A DNA stretch of 64,000 nt from Catellatospora sp. TT07R-123 (GCF_018327705.1 NZ_BNEM01000001.1:3658001-3722000), one strand, 5' to 3'. Shown: positions 1 to 9,228, counted from the stretch's first letter. The notes: generated from the letters alone by a model not told the origin. Program-made: numbers and translations.

Positions 1-699
1 GTCTTCCACGTCTGACGGACCGACGGCAACGGCCGGAAAGAAGCGGTCGTCCACCGTGTAGCCCTCGGAGTCGGCCATGAATGCGGCCGCGAACGGGGCG
101 CCGGGACGCAGGGCGCGGATGAAGGCGTGCGCCGCCGCCCAGAATTCCATCGGGTCGCGAGTGAGCGATTCGGCGACGAAGAACATGGTGCCGAGATCCC
201 ACTCCCGCTCGGGCAGGTGAAAGATGCTCGCCCGCTCGATCCTCGCCCGCTTGGCGAGCGCCTGGCGCGGGTTACCGATCTTGTCGTACCCGGAGAAGTC
301 CTGGTAGACCTTCCAGAACTGATCCCAGTGCCGGTCGTAGTAACGGGCCTGCCGGGACAGCCAGCGCACATTCGAACGCGAATACTCGCGCAGGTCCACC
401 GACTCGCAGAACGGCAGCATCGCCATCGCCGGATAGAGGTTCGGGCCGCTGCCCACATCGAGCCCGCGCGGCCGCGGCGCCGATTGCGCCAATGCCCCGC
501 TGAAGAACTCGCCCACCTTGCGCATGATGGCGGTGTCGTCGTCGCGAAGCTTCAGGTAGTTGTGCGCGCAGTACCACTCGGGGTTGAAGAGGTCCCAGTC
601 GAAGTCGGCGTTGCGATAGCGCTCGGAGTAGGCCCGTTCGGCGTAGATGCGGCGCAGCGCGGGCCCCGCCCACGCCGGCATCGGCAGCGCCTCCGTCAT
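1..699 (-). CDS. SAM-dependent methyltransferase, SCO2525/NNMT-like (3' end off the window)
   Basis: The frame is open from an ATG at 699 to the left edge, so the C-terminus is missing. The product starts MTEALPMPAWAG and has the SAM-binding loop LDVGSGPNLYP near residue 77, followed by an acidic VDLREYS strand end. A region rich in Trp and Tyr (QFWKVYQDFSGYD) follows. This pattern matches the NNMT/PNMT/TEMT-like small-molecule methyltransferases common in actinomycetes, including the SCO2525 family. The substrate cannot be read from the sequence. A GAGGGGCGAG ribosome site sits just before the ATG. Family assignment is from recognition of the motifs only. Confidence 0.8.
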   Translation of the reverse strand, partial: MTEALPMPAWAGPALRRIYAERAYSERYRNADFDWDLFNPEWYCAHNYLKLRDDDTAIMRKVGEFFSGALAQSAPRPRGLDVGSGPNLYPAMAMLPFCESVDLREYSRSNVRWLSRQARYYDRHWDQFWKVYQDFSGYDKIGNPRQALAKRARIERASIFHLPEREWDLGTMFFVAESLTRDPMEFWAAAHAFIRALRPGAPFAAAFMADSEGYTVDDRFFPAVAVGPSDVED

Positions 700-1210
700 C
701 TCGCCCCTCGCTCCGCGGCCGATCGCCTACGGGCGAGAAGAAGAGACCCCGTCCTACCCAAGCGAGTCACCTGTAAGTCCCAACAAGCGCAGCATCCCGT
801 GACAGCCTCCGATGCGACGGCGGTCAGGTCAAGCCACGATGCGGTCACAAGGCTTGGTCCGGATCGCCATCGACGAGCACCACGGAGTCTAGTCCCGTCC
901 CACCAACGATCAGCCCTGAGGTGCGGTTACGCCATCCCTCATCTTGCTGTATGGACACCCGGCGGTGGTCTCGCCGGAAACACCGCCCCGCGACCACCGC
1001 GCATCCGAGCGAGATTCAGCTTCTCGTCGTTTATGCGCACGAGTGCACGTGCTGTCGTTCATCACCCGAGAGGCGGCATGCCGAATAGTGCGTCGCCGCC
1101 TAGGCAACCGGGAATCAGGGCACCGGAACCGCCATTGACCGAGTTCATGCATCACACGCCGAAGCCCCGGCCGGTACGCACGACGATGCGCACCGGCCGG
1201 GGCTGTCAGG
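700..1210. other. Intergenic region, about 510 bp, no gene supported
   Basis: Open frames on both strands here are short and Arg/Ser-rich, without a ribosome site or a recognisable family. The base composition is less GC-rich than in the flanking genes. The stretch probably holds the promoter of the methyltransferase at its left end and the 3' end of the chitinase transcript at its right end. No clear hairpin was seen. Confidence 0.5.
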
Positions 1211-2638
1211 TCAGTTCAGGACCGGGCCCAGCGCGCCGATCAGCGCGTGGTCGTTCGAGTCCTGGCTGAGCTCCCACGCCATGGCGCCGCGCAGGCCCAG
1301 CACCTTGATCATGACCGTGCGCTCCGCGATCGACTTCGGGTCCGAGTAGACGATCGTGGTCGGCGCGGTGACCGGCTCGCCGCCCAGGGTGTGCACCGCG
1401 GCGGGATTCACCAGGTACGGCTCGCCCGCGAACGGGTTCCACTTGCGGGTGTACCCGCCCTGACCGACTCCGCCGGCGGTGACGACACCCGCCACGTCGA
1501 CGAGGTCGTGGTACGACGGCTGCGGCTTGGCGTCCCAGTTCGCCGCCTCCGGGTCGAGCCCGGTGTTGTCGAACGGGCCGTACAGGCCGCCGGGGTTGCG
1601 GACGTACTGCACGCCGTAGAACGGCACGCCGACCACGATCTTGTTGGCCGGAACGCCGTTGAGCAGGTAGTACGCCACCGTGCCGGCGGTGTTCCAGGTC
1701 AGGTCGTCGGCCTGCGGGTCGCGCGGGTCACGGCCGAACAGCGTGCTCGGGCCGGCCACGGACCCACCGGGCACGTTGAAGTCGTACGTCATGATGTTCA
1801 CCCAGTCCATCGACTTGGCGAAATCACGCAGCTCGTAGTACTTCGTGGAGCTCTTGGCCGCCGGGAGGGCGGCGGTGAGCAGGTAGTGCTTGCCGTCGGC
1901 GGCGCCCTGCGCGTCGAGCTGGCGGCGGAACTCCTTGGCCAGCAACGTCGCGTTGTGGCGGTCGGCCGGGCCGTAGTCCACGTTGCTGTCGGCCTTCTGG
2001 GTCGGGTACTCCCAGTCCAGGTCGATGCCGTCGAAGATGCCCGCCGCGGCGCCGATACCGCCGGCGTTCTCCGGCCAGCCGCCGGTCGGCAGGTTCCCCT
2101 TGATGAAGCTGTCGATGCACGCCGCGACGAACGCCTGGCGGCGCTCGGTGGTGGCCGCGACCGAGGAGAACCAGGTCGACTTGGTCCAGCCGCCCAGCGA
2201 GATCTCGATCTTCAGGTGCGGGTTGGCCGCCTTCAGCTTGCGCAGCTGGTTGAAGTTGCCGTAGAGCCGCTGGTCGGGGAAGTTGTCGGCAACCCCGTCC
2301 ACGGTGTTCTCCGGACCCCAGTAGACCTGCTGGAAGTCGGCCCACGGGTCGAGCACGCCGCAGCCGACCGCGCCGGTGGCGGAGTCGAACGTCGGCACGC
2401 CGAACGCGTACTGGATGACGTTGAGCTTGTCGGCGGGGATGTCCTTGACGAAGTAGCCCCGGCCGTAGACGTCCCAGTCGGCGAAGTACGCGGAGATGAC
2501 CTTCTTCGGCGCCTGGTCGGCCGCGGCGTTGCCGGCCGCCTGCGCGGGCACGGCCGCCACCAGGCCAGCCCCCAGGGCCAGGGCCAACGCCCCGACGAGC
2601 CCTGGACGGTGCAGAGTACGGAACATATGAACTCCCAT
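1211..2638 (-). CDS. Secreted chitinase, glycoside hydrolase family 18
   Basis: The product hydrolyses beta-1,4-linked N-acetylglucosamine polymers outside the cell. The family 18 signature DGIDLDWEYP gives the DxxDxDxE motif, with the catalytic acid at about residue 211. The SLGGW substrate-strand motif lies at about 147-151, and a C-terminal MAWELSQD barrel strand is present. The N-terminus is a typical signal peptide: basic MFRTLHRP, then a hydrophobic run ending in AQA. The ATG at 2638 is chosen because GGGAGG precedes it by 5 nt. At about 475 residues this is a catalytic domain alone, with no carbohydrate-binding or fibronectin module visible. The family is clear; endo or exo action is not. 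Confidence 0.93.
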   Translation of the reverse strand: MGVHMFRTLHRPGLVGALALALGAGLVAAVPAQAAGNAAADQAPKKVISAYFADWDVYGRGYFVKDIPADKLNVIQYAFGVPTFDSATGAVGCGVLDPWADFQQVYWGPENTVDGVADNFPDQRLYGNFNQLRKLKAANPHLKIEISLGGWTKSTWFSSVAATTERRQAFVAACIDSFIKGNLPTGGWPENAGGIGAAAGIFDGIDLDWEYPTQKADSNVDYGPADRHNATLLAKEFRRQLDAQGAADGKHYLLTAALPAAKSSTKYYELRDFAKSMDWVNIMTYDFNVPGGSVAGPSTLFGRDPRDPQADDLTWNTAGTVAYYLLNGVPANKIVVGVPFYGVQYVRNPGGLYGPFDNTGLDPEAANWDAKPQPSYHDLVDVAGVVTAGGVGQGGYTRKWNPFAGEPYLVNPAAVHTLGGEPVTAPTTIVYSDPKSIAERTVMIKVLGLRGAMAWELSQDSNDHALIGALGPVLN

Positions 2639-2717
2639 CGTTGCCTCCCGGTGACCTTCTCCCGGCGCCAACGATCAGTCAAGAGTCCTAACAGTTAGTT
2701 TCATTTCCGGTGCGCGT

Positions 2718-3539
2718 CTACTCTCCGGACACCGCATCGCCTGCCCGGCCAGGCTCCACGAGGGACCCACCGGCATCTCGGCGCGGCACGTTCCGGCCAC
2801 CGTCCCTGGTCGACGGGAAGATCCGGTTGTTGCGGCCGAACACCCGGTCCCAGACGTCTTCAAGGATGGGCTCGTCCTCGACGACGACCTCGAGTCCGTC
2901 CGCTCGGGCCAGTGGAGACGTGCTCCACAGGCACTTCGTCAACAGGTCGTTGCCGTCCCACGACTTGAGGAGGACGACACCGGCACGGATGTTCTGGTAC
3001 ACCTCGGTGAAGTTGGGGGTCACGGCGATGATCGGCGGCTCGTTGCCCTGAGCGGGAGACTCGACCATGATCATGCGACCGCCGCGCACCCCTACCTCGA
3101 CCCGGTAGACGTGCTCCTTGCCGTTCGAGATGTCCGTGATCTCCGTAGCGAGGGAACTCGGGACCCCGCCCTGGTCGAATCGGTACGTCCAGTAGCGCCA
3201 CAGGAACGCTCCGCCGCGTTCGGTCAGGTAGTAGTAGTGCCAGACCTGGCGCACCGGCTTGAGATCCGCCTCAGCCGACCTGATCCGCGCCGCGAACGAG
3301 CCAGCCAGCAGTTCACGCACCGCGTAGAGCGCGTCGCGCCCCTCCCCTGCCGCGAAATACAGGCTGATCGTGGCACCGATGACGCCGCCGCCGAGTGCGG
3401 CGAGCGTGCCTGCGACGACGTTCGCGACAGGGGACTCCGCCGTCGACTGGACGTACACGCCGAGGACCGTGAGCGTGGCGCCGAGCAGTGTGATGAGCCA
3501 CAGCGGCGCCATGGCCAGCGATCTTCCGGACTTCGCCAT
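2718..3539 (-). CDS. Hypothetical protein with two N-terminal membrane helices
   Basis: I do not recognise the family. Two hydrophobic helices occupy residues ~9-30 and ~39-62. A soluble domain of about 200 residues follows, containing YYYLTERGG, RVEVGVRGG and an acidic VVVEDEPILEDVWDRVF segment. The tail is basic and low-complexity. The layout suggests a membrane-anchored cytoplasmic sensor or effector; that is inference only. The start is well supported by GGAGG placed 5 nt before the ATG. The gene stands alone between the chitinase and the epimerase. Confidence 0.75.
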   Translation of the reverse strand: MAKSGRSLAMAPLWLITLLGATLTVLGVYVQSTAESPVANVVAGTLAALGGGVIGATISLYFAAGEGRDALYAVRELLAGSFAARIRSAEADLKPVRQVWHYYYLTERGGAFLWRYWTYRFDQGGVPSSLATEITDISNGKEHVYRVEVGVRGGRMIMVESPAQGNEPPIIAVTPNFTEVYQNIRAGVVLLKSWDGNDLLTKCLWSTSPLARADGLEVVVEDEPILEDVWDRVFGRNNRIFPSTRDGGRNVPRRDAGGSLVEPGRAGDAVSGE

Positions 3540-3648
3540 GCGTTCCTCCGATAACGACGGTCACCGTCATCATCGCTTCCCGGAACAACATTTACGAGCA
3601 CCGATCACGATGCCGACGCCACCGGTCGCCTGCCCGGCGGAGGCAGGA

Positions 3649-4494
3649 TCAGCGCCAGCTGTGGCGGGGTTCGTAGCCGAGCAGGCGGCGGGCCTTGTCG
3701 ATCGACAGCAGCGTCTGCGTGCCCTCGACCGGCCGCTTCCACGGCACCTGCGGGAACAGCTCGCGCGCGAGCTCGGCCGAGGGCCGGTCCATCACCGAGT
3801 CCGCGTTGGCGATGATGAACACCTCCAGCCCCGGCACCTGGTATTCCAGCGCCAGCCGCACCGCCTGGGCACCGTCGCGGCCGTCGATGTAGGACCACAG
3901 GTTCCAGCTGCGCAGCTTCGGATCGTCCTGGTACGACGGGAAGGCCGCGTAGTCGCCGGGCTCCATCACGTTGGAGAAGCGCAGCCCGATCATCTTCAGG
4001 TCGGGCTCCCACCGGCAGAACTGCGCCGCCATCTCCTCGTCGAGCCGCTTGGCCAGCGCGTACGCCGTCTCGGGGCGGGTCTCGTACTCCTCGTCGACGG
4101 GCAGGTACGGCGGCGGGGTGTCGAACGGCAGGCCGAGCAGGGTCTCGCTGGAGGCCCAGACCACGTTGCGGATGCCCGCGGCGCGCGCGGCGGCGAAGAC
4201 GTTGTAGCTGACGGTCACGTTGTTGGCGAAGGTGGCCGCGTTGCCGGTCACGCCCGGCCCGGGGATCGCGGCCAGGTGCACCACCGCGTCGACCCCGCGG
4301 TAGCGGCTGTCGATCGCCGTGAACGCCTCGACCGCCTGCCCGTAGTCGGTGAAGTCGATCCGGGTGTACGGGCACAGCTGCTCGCGCGGGGCGGCCAGGT
4401 CCAGGTTGACCACGTCGTACCCGTGGTCGAGCAGTTCGCGCACCACCGCCCGGCCCAGCTTGCCGCTGCCTCCGGTCACCGCCACCAGCGTCAT
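3649..4494 (-). CDS. NAD-dependent epimerase/dehydratase (extended SDR)
   Basis: The protein begins with a Rossmann fold: TGGSGKLG fits the TGxxGxxG nucleotide-binding motif, and NLDL supplies the acidic end of strand 2. WASSETLLG and YALAKRLDE give the Ser and YxxxK catalytic residues of short-chain dehydrogenases. At 281 residues it has the usual size for an extended SDR acting on a nucleotide sugar or related compound. The end FIIANADSV then a short C-terminal domain is typical of UDP-glucose-4-epimerase relatives and uronate dehydrogenases. The exact substrate is unknown. It stands alone, about 77 nt upstream of the VOC gene's 3' end. Confidence 0.88.
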   Translation of the reverse strand: MTLVAVTGGSGKLGRAVVRELLDHGYDVVNLDLAAPREQLCPYTRIDFTDYGQAVEAFTAIDSRYRGVDAVVHLAAIPGPGVTGNAATFANNVTVSYNVFAAARAAGIRNVVWASSETLLGLPFDTPPPYLPVDEEYETRPETAYALAKRLDEEMAAQFCRWEPDLKMIGLRFSNVMEPGDYAAFPSYQDDPKLRSWNLWSYIDGRDGAQAVRLALEYQVPGLEVFIIANADSVMDRPSAELARELFPQVPWKRPVEGTQTLLSIDKARRLLGYEPRHSWR

Positions 4495-4570
4495 CGCGCC
4501 CGCACCTTCCGCCGTTCCGGCCCAGCGGCCGGACCCGGCGGCCGACCGGGACCAACCTACCCAGCGCGGC

Positions 4571-5338
4571 TCAGATGGTGAAGTCCGGGTTGTTGCGGAT
4601 GATCGAGAATCCGGCGCCCTGCGGGTCGCTGAGGATCGCGAACCGCCCGGCGGGCGAGTTCTCCGGCGGCATGATCTTGTTGGCGCCCAGCTCCAGCGCC
4701 TGGGCGAACGCGGAGTCGCAGTCGTCGACGGCGAAGTAGACCGACCAGTGCGACGGCATCGGCCCCCAGGCGGGGTCGATCGGCATCGCCCCGGCGACCG
4801 GGCGGCCGCCGACCTCCAGCAGCGTGTACGTCATGCCCTCGGCCATCGCCACGTCGCGCTCGTCGATGCCGAAGACCTCCTGGTAGAACACCTTGCTGGC
4901 GTCGAGGTCGGCGGTCATGAGCTCGTTCCAGGTGACGCTGCCGGGCTCGTTGGCCAGCTCGAAGCCCTCGTGCCGGGAGGCCTGCCAGCCGTTGAAGTAC
5001 GCCCCGGTGGGGTCGGTGAAGACCGCCATCCGCCCCGCGTCCATCACGTCCATCGCCGGGACGACGACCCGGCCGCCGTGCTCGTCGACCTTGCGGGCGA
5101 CGTCGTCGAGGTCGGTCGCGGCGAGATAGGTCGCCCAGGAGGAGCCGCGCGCGGGGTCGCTGGCGGGGCCCAGCCCCGCGACCTGCCTGCCGTCCTTGCG
5201 GAAGATCCGGTAGCCGCCCGCCTCGGGGCCCAGGTCGTCGGCGGTCCAGCCGAACAGGCGGCCGTAGAAGGCGACCGAGCCGTCGACGTCGGTGCTGCCC
5301 AGATCGACCCAGCTCGGCGTGCCCTGTGCGTACCTCAT
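4571..5338 (-). CDS. Two-domain VOC (glyoxalase/bleomycin-resistance fold) protein
   Basis: Two tandem vicinal-oxygen-chelate repeats are visible. The first begins near residue 7 (WVDLGSTDVDGSVAFYGRLF), the second near 135 (WNELMTADLDASKVFYQEVF). Each ends in a strand of the type AIFTDPTGA or AILSDPQGA. This is the arrangement of the 27-kDa antigen Cfp30B-like family of actinobacteria. Substrates for that family are mostly unknown. The ATG at 5338 is chosen because homology starts there; the upstream in-frame residues look non-coding. It is divergent from tspO, so the 120-bp gap between them should hold both promoters. Confidence 0.88.
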   Translation of the reverse strand: MRYAQGTPSWVDLGSTDVDGSVAFYGRLFGWTADDLGPEAGGYRIFRKDGRQVAGLGPASDPARGSSWATYLAATDLDDVARKVDEHGGRVVVPAMDVMDAGRMAVFTDPTGAYFNGWQASRHEGFELANEPGSVTWNELMTADLDASKVFYQEVFGIDERDVAMAEGMTYTLLEVGGRPVAGAMPIDPAWGPMPSHWSVYFAVDDCDSAFAQALELGANKIMPPENSPAGRFAILSDPQGAGFSIIRNNPDFTI

Positions 5339-5460
5339 GCCGCCATGGTGACCCGTGGTCCGGGTGCGGGGGCCGTCATCAGGGAAAATCCTTCCACTCG
5401 AATCGACGCATCGGGGCAAACCGGGTTTCCCGCCGCCCGATCGGGGTTATTGAACTTGGT

Positions 5461-5949
5461 ATGACAGTCGAGTCGGCACGCTCCTCGACCCGGCAGTGGT
5501 GGGTCCTGGCCGGATTCGCCGCCGCCGTCGCCCTGGTCGCGCTGGTCGGCGGGCTGGCCGTGGCCCGTCCCGCCGACGACTACGCGGCGCTGGCCCGGCC
5601 GGGCTGGGCGCCGCCGGCGTGGGTGTTCGGCCCGGTCTGGACCCTGCTCTACGCGATGATCGCGCTGGCCGGGTGGCTGGTGTGGCGGGCGGTGGGCTGG
5701 GGGCCGCAGCTGGTGCCGTACGCGATCCAGCTCGTGCTCAACGCGGCCTGGACCCCGCTGTTCTTCGGCGCGGGGCTGCGCGGCGCGGCGCTGGTCGACA
5801 TCGTCGCGCTGTGGCTGGCGATCGGCGCGACCGTCGCGGTGTTCCGGAAGGTGTCCCCGGTGGCGGCCTGGCTGCTGGTGCCGTACTGGCTGTGGGTGAC
5901 CTTCGCGACGGCACTCAACTTCAGCATCTGGCAGCTCAACCGGGGCTGA
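5461..5949 (+). CDS. tspO: TspO/MBR family tryptophan-rich sensory protein
   Basis: This is an integral membrane protein of 162 residues with five hydrophobic helices, the family's normal topology. It shows the conserved loop RPGWAPPAWVFGPVWTLLY between helices 1 and 2, and the NAAWTPLFFGAG and TALNFSIWQLN motifs. TspO proteins bind porphyrins and related ligands and modulate stress and tetrapyrrole responses. The role in this organism is inferred from the family. It has its own ATG start and is divergent from the VOC gene. Confidence 0.93.
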   Translation: MTVESARSSTRQWWVLAGFAAAVALVALVGGLAVARPADDYAALARPGWAPPAWVFGPVWTLLYAMIALAGWLVWRAVGWGPQLVPYAIQLVLNAAWTPLFFGAGLRGAALVDIVALWLAIGATVAVFRKVSPVAAWLLVPYWLWVTFATALNFSIWQLNRG

Positions 5950-6060
5950 CTCTGCCAGACTCGGACACGGCACGCCGTTCCTGCCCGATCAGGCACGTCT
6001 GCGCTGCTCAAGCGCGATGCGCAGGGGGTGTCTCCGGGCTGTACGAGAAGGAGACGATCG

Positions 6061-6648
6061 ATGGTTTCGAAGACGGCCAAGAGCTCCGCCCGCGGCGGCA
6101 GCCAGCCGAACCTGCACCAGAAGGGCGTGCAGATCCAGGAGTACGGGACGGTGCGCCAGCTTCCGGTCGGGCTGTCCCACGACGCCCGGATGTACTCGTG
6201 CGAGCGCCTCAACCAGACGCTGGCCGACAGCCAGATCCTCTACAGCCTCTACAAGAAGCATCACTGGCTCATGCGCGGCCCGACCTTCTACCAGCTGCAC
6301 CTGCTGCTGGACAAGCACGCGGGCGAGCAGCTGGAGCTGATCGACACGATCGCCGAGCGCATCCAGAGCCTGGGCGGCGTGGCCATCGGCGACCCGCGCC
6401 ACGTCGCGGAGATCACCGTGATCAAGCGGCCGCCGGACGGTGTCGAGGAGGTCCCGGCGATGATCTCCCGGCTGCTGGAGGCGCACGAGTCGATCCTGAT
6501 CGCCGCGCACGACGCCGCGCAGCGCGCCGACGAGATGGGCGACGACGGCACCAACGACCTGCTGGTGTCGGACGTGATCCGCACCGGCGAGATGCAGGCG
6601 TGGTTCCTCGCCGAGCACCTCGTCGACACCCCGCTCACGGAGGCCTGA
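6061..6648 (+). CDS. Dps-like ferritin (DNA starvation/stationary phase protein)
   Basis: The product is a four-helix ferritin-like protein of 195 residues. KHHWLMRGPTFYQLHLLLDKHAGEQ carries the first ferroxidase ligands of Dps proteins, and ELIDTIAERIQSLGG and LAEHL segments complete the bundle. The Lys/Ser-rich N-terminal tail (MVSKTAKSSARGGS) is of the kind used for DNA binding. Dps forms a 12-subunit shell that stores iron and protects DNA from oxidants. AAGGAG lies 7 nt before the ATG. It converges on the YciI gene, with a strong hairpin between them. Confidence 0.92.
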   Translation: MVSKTAKSSARGGSQPNLHQKGVQIQEYGTVRQLPVGLSHDARMYSCERLNQTLADSQILYSLYKKHHWLMRGPTFYQLHLLLDKHAGEQLELIDTIAERIQSLGGVAIGDPRHVAEITVIKRPPDGVEEVPAMISRLLEAHESILIAAHDAAQRADEMGDDGTNDLLVSDVIRTGEMQAWFLAEHLVDTPLTEA

Positions 6649-6672
6649 CGACACACACCCACACGCAAGATC

Positions 6673-6737
6673 GCGCAAGTTGCCGGGCAGTCGGGCGTAT
6701 CAGCGGTCAAGATACGCCCGACTGCCGGCAACTTCGC
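6673..6737. terminator. Bidirectional terminator hairpin between dps-like and yciI-like genes
   Basis: The arms 6673-6701 and 6711-6737 are reverse complements over about 27 bp, apart from two single-base bulges, around a 9-nt loop. It lies between two convergent genes, so it can terminate both transcripts. Confidence 0.75.
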
Positions 6738-6743
6738 CGGTGT

Positions 6744-7094
6744 TCAGGCGGCGCGGCCCGCGAGCGGGCGGACCTCGATCGGCAGGGTGGTGACCTGGGC
6801 GATGCGGTCGGCCCAGCCCACGGCGGCGGCCAGGTCCGGTGACTCGACCAGCCAGAAGCCCCCGACGTGCTCCTTGCCCTCGGCGTACGGGCCGTCGGTG
6901 CGCAGCGTCTCGCCGTCGCGGTGGCGCACCACGGTGGCGGCGGCGGCCGGGGTCAGCGGGCTGGTGAACACCCACGCCCCGGCCGCCCGGAGCTCCTCCT
7001 CGACGGTGGCCAGCCCGGCCATGACCCGGTCCAGCACCTCGGGGGGCGGCACCACGCCGTCGGGCTGGTAGATGCTCAGCAGGTACTGCGCCAT
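6744..7094 (-). CDS. YciI-family protein (DGPF domain)
   Basis: A 116-residue protein starting MAQYLLSIYQPDG. It has the YciI/DGPF signature: the RHRDGETLRTDGPYAEGKEHVGGF stretch, here with RTDGPYAEGKE around residues 70-80, and FWLVESPDLAAAVGWADR. Family members are small dimeric alpha-beta proteins, often encoded beside ECF sigma factors, with poorly known chemistry. No sigma factor is visible here. The ATG at 7094 is preferred because the alignment-like start MAQYLL is the family's usual beginning; longer upstream frames look non-coding. Confidence 0.88.
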   Translation of the reverse strand: MAQYLLSIYQPDGVVPPPEVLDRVMAGLATVEEELRAAGAWVFTSPLTPAAAATVVRHRDGETLRTDGPYAEGKEHVGGFWLVESPDLAAAVGWADRIAQVTTLPIEVRPLAGRAA

Positions 7095-7180
7095 GGTGTC
7101 GCTCCCTCGTCTCGTGACGGCCCCCGTGACCGCCTCACCCTCTCTACGAACGCCCGACGGCGCATTCGACACGCCGCCCC

Positions 7181-7268
7181 GGCGGACTTTCGGTCCCCGG
7201 CGGACTTTCGGGCAGTTTCGGGGAAAGTGCAGGAACAGCGCTCAAGATTCCAGCACTTTCCCCGAAAC
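7181..7268. repeat. Tandem 17-bp repeat followed by a 16-bp inverted repeat
   Basis: Two near-identical copies of a CCCGGCGGACTTTCGG unit lie at about 7181-7211. A perfect inverted repeat follows, arms 7215-7230 and 7253-7268, with a further partial match outside the arms. It sits between the YciI start and the ABC transporter stop, so it may end the transporter transcript or be an intergenic palindromic repeat. Confidence 0.6.
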
Positions 7269-7302
7269 CGCTGCCACGATCGCGACCGCGAGCGCGTGGA
7301 GG

Positions 7303-9228
7303 TCAGGCCTGGTAGCCCGCGGCCTGGAGGGTGAAGAGTTCGGCGTAGCGGGCGGGGCGGGCCATCAGCTCGTCGTGGGTGCCGGACTCGATGAGGGCGC
7401 CGTCGTGCATCACGAAGATGCGGTCGGCGTGGCGTACGTTGGCCAGCCGGTGCGTGATGAGGATGGTGGTCCGGTGGCCCTGGCGGTCGCGCAGGGCCTG
7501 GAACAGGGCGTCCTCGGCGCGGGGGTCGAGGGCCGAGGACGGCTCGTCCATGATCAGCAGTTCGGCGTCGCGGAGGAAGCCGCGGGCGGCGGTGATGCGC
7601 TGCCACTGGCCGCCGGACAGGTCCTGGCCCTGGGCGAAGGTACGGTCCAGCAGCGTCTCGTACCCGTGCGGCAGCGCCACGATCATCTCGTGCGCGGCGG
7701 CGCGCCCGGCCGCCGTCTTGATCCGCTTGCGGCCCGGCAGCCCGGCGATGTCGCCCAGCGCGATGTTCGTGGCCGCCGTGAACGGCCACTTGTGGTAGTC
7801 CTGCGTCACCACCGCGACCCGGCCGCGCAGCTCGGCCGCGTCCAGCTCGGCCAGCGGGACGCCGTTCCACCGCAGCACGCCCTCGCTCGGGAAGCGCAGG
7901 CCCGCGATCATCGCGGCCAGGGTGGACTTGCCCGACCCGTTCTCCCCCACGAAGGCGACCGTCTGACCCGCCTGCACGGCCAGGGTCACCGCGTCGACCG
8001 CGCGGGTGTCCCGGTCGGGGTAGACCAGGCTCACCGCCTCGACCCGCAGCTCGCGCAGCGGCTCGGGCGGCGTCGCGCCCGAGGTGTCGGGCAGGTGGTC
8101 GGCGGCGCGGCGCATCAGGCCGGTGTAGTCGCCGAAGTGCCGCCCGTCGGTGTAGAGCCGGTCCACGTGGAAGGTGACCGTCGACAGCGACCGCGCGGCG
8201 GCCTGGAGCGCGACCACGCAGGTCGCCGCGGCCGCCAGCGGGATCTGGCCGTCCAGCAGCAGCCAGCCGAGCAGGGCGTACACGGAACCGCTGGCCATGC
8301 CGCCGATGAGCGAGCCGATGCTCGTCGTGGTGGTGACCTTGCGGGCCAGGTCGAGCTGGATCCTCGTCTCCACCTCCATGACCTGGTCGTACTGCCCGAG
8401 CAGGAACTGCCGCAGGTCGTAGCTGCGCAGCTCGGCGGCGGTCTGCCGGTCGGCCATCAGGTGGTGCAGGATCCACAGCCGGCGGCGGCGCACCGACCCG
8501 GCCACGTACGTCTGGTAGCGCTGGTGGCCCGCCTTCAGCGCCGCCCACGCGTTCGGCACCGTCGCGACCAGCAGTGCGACCAGCAGCAGCGGGTGGATGA
8601 CGATCACCGCCACGGTGACGGCGAGCAGCGACACCACGCCCGCGAGCAGGTTCATCGTGCCCTGCACCAGGCCCATCGCGGCGTCGGTGCCACGGCTGGC
8701 CCGCTCGACGTCGTCGGCGAAGGCGTCCTGGTCGAACGCGTCGAGGCGGACCGCGGTGGTGGTCTCGAACAGCTTGCGCTCGACCGCCCGGTCCACCCGC
8801 GGCGTGAGCCCGTTCTGGGCGTACCCGCTGGCGATGCCGAGCCCCGCGCGTGCCGCGGTCGCCACCGCGAGCGCGATCAGTGCGGGCAGCGCGGCCGTGA
8901 CCCGGTCCGCGGTGGGCCCGGCCGAGAACAGCCCGACCAGGACCCGCTGGGTGGCCAGCAGGCCGAAGGTGGCCATCGCGCCGGAGGCGAAGGTCGCCGC
9001 GCCGACGACGATGGTCCGGGCCCGGTCGGCGCTCCAGCTGATGCCGACCGCCGTGGCGACCAGGCGGGGCAGTTCGGTGAAGATGGCGAACAGGCCCGCG
9101 TCGGCGCGGGCGCGCATGCCGCTCTCCCACCACATCGCCCGCAGTTCGGGCAGGGCCGGCTCATAGGCCGGCGCGGCTGGGTCGGGGTCTTCGGTCGAGG
9201 TGGTGGCGCCGGTGGCGGTCGCGGTCAC
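7303..9228 (-). CDS. ABC transporter, fused permease and ATPase (exporter type)
   Basis: A half-size exporter of 641 residues. An N-terminal membrane domain with about six hydrophobic helices spans residues ~45-330. The ATPase follows: Walker A GENGSGKST (~430), the signature LSGGQ, Walker B AELLIMDEPSSALD, and the switch His in LITHRLANVRHADR. Such proteins work as dimers and export lipids, peptides or drugs. The substrate is not evident and no partner half-transporter is adjacent. The GTG at 9228 is preceded by GGGAGG. The His-loop and D-loop are intact, so it should be active. Confidence 0.92.
   Translation of the reverse strand: MTATATGATTSTEDPDPAAPAYEPALPELRAMWWESGMRARADAGLFAIFTELPRLVATAVGISWSADRARTIVVGAATFASGAMATFGLLATQRVLVGLFSAGPTADRVTAALPALIALAVATAARAGLGIASGYAQNGLTPRVDRAVERKLFETTTAVRLDAFDQDAFADDVERASRGTDAAMGLVQGTMNLLAGVVSLLAVTVAVIVIHPLLLVALLVATVPNAWAALKAGHQRYQTYVAGSVRRRRLWILHHLMADRQTAAELRSYDLRQFLLGQYDQVMEVETRIQLDLARKVTTTTSIGSLIGGMASGSVYALLGWLLLDGQIPLAAAATCVVALQAAARSLSTVTFHVDRLYTDGRHFGDYTGLMRRAADHLPDTSGATPPEPLRELRVEAVSLVYPDRDTRAVDAVTLAVQAGQTVAFVGENGSGKSTLAAMIAGLRFPSEGVLRWNGVPLAELDAAELRGRVAVVTQDYHKWPFTAATNIALGDIAGLPGRKRIKTAAGRAAAHEMIVALPHGYETLLDRTFAQGQDLSGGQWQRITAARGFLRDAELLIMDEPSSALDPRAEDALFQALRDRQGHRTTILITHRLANVRHADRIFVMHDGALIESGTHDELMARPARYAELFTLQAAGYQA

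Noticed and set aside
127-1269. Long Arg/Pro-rich plus-strand frame
   Set aside because: It is the reverse strand of the methyltransferase gene plus non-coding sequence, with no ribosome site and no family.
1247-2698. Plus-strand frame opposite the chitinase
   Set aside because: Composition is Val/Arg/Gly-rich as expected from an antisense frame of a GC-rich gene; the minus strand has the full GH18 motif set.
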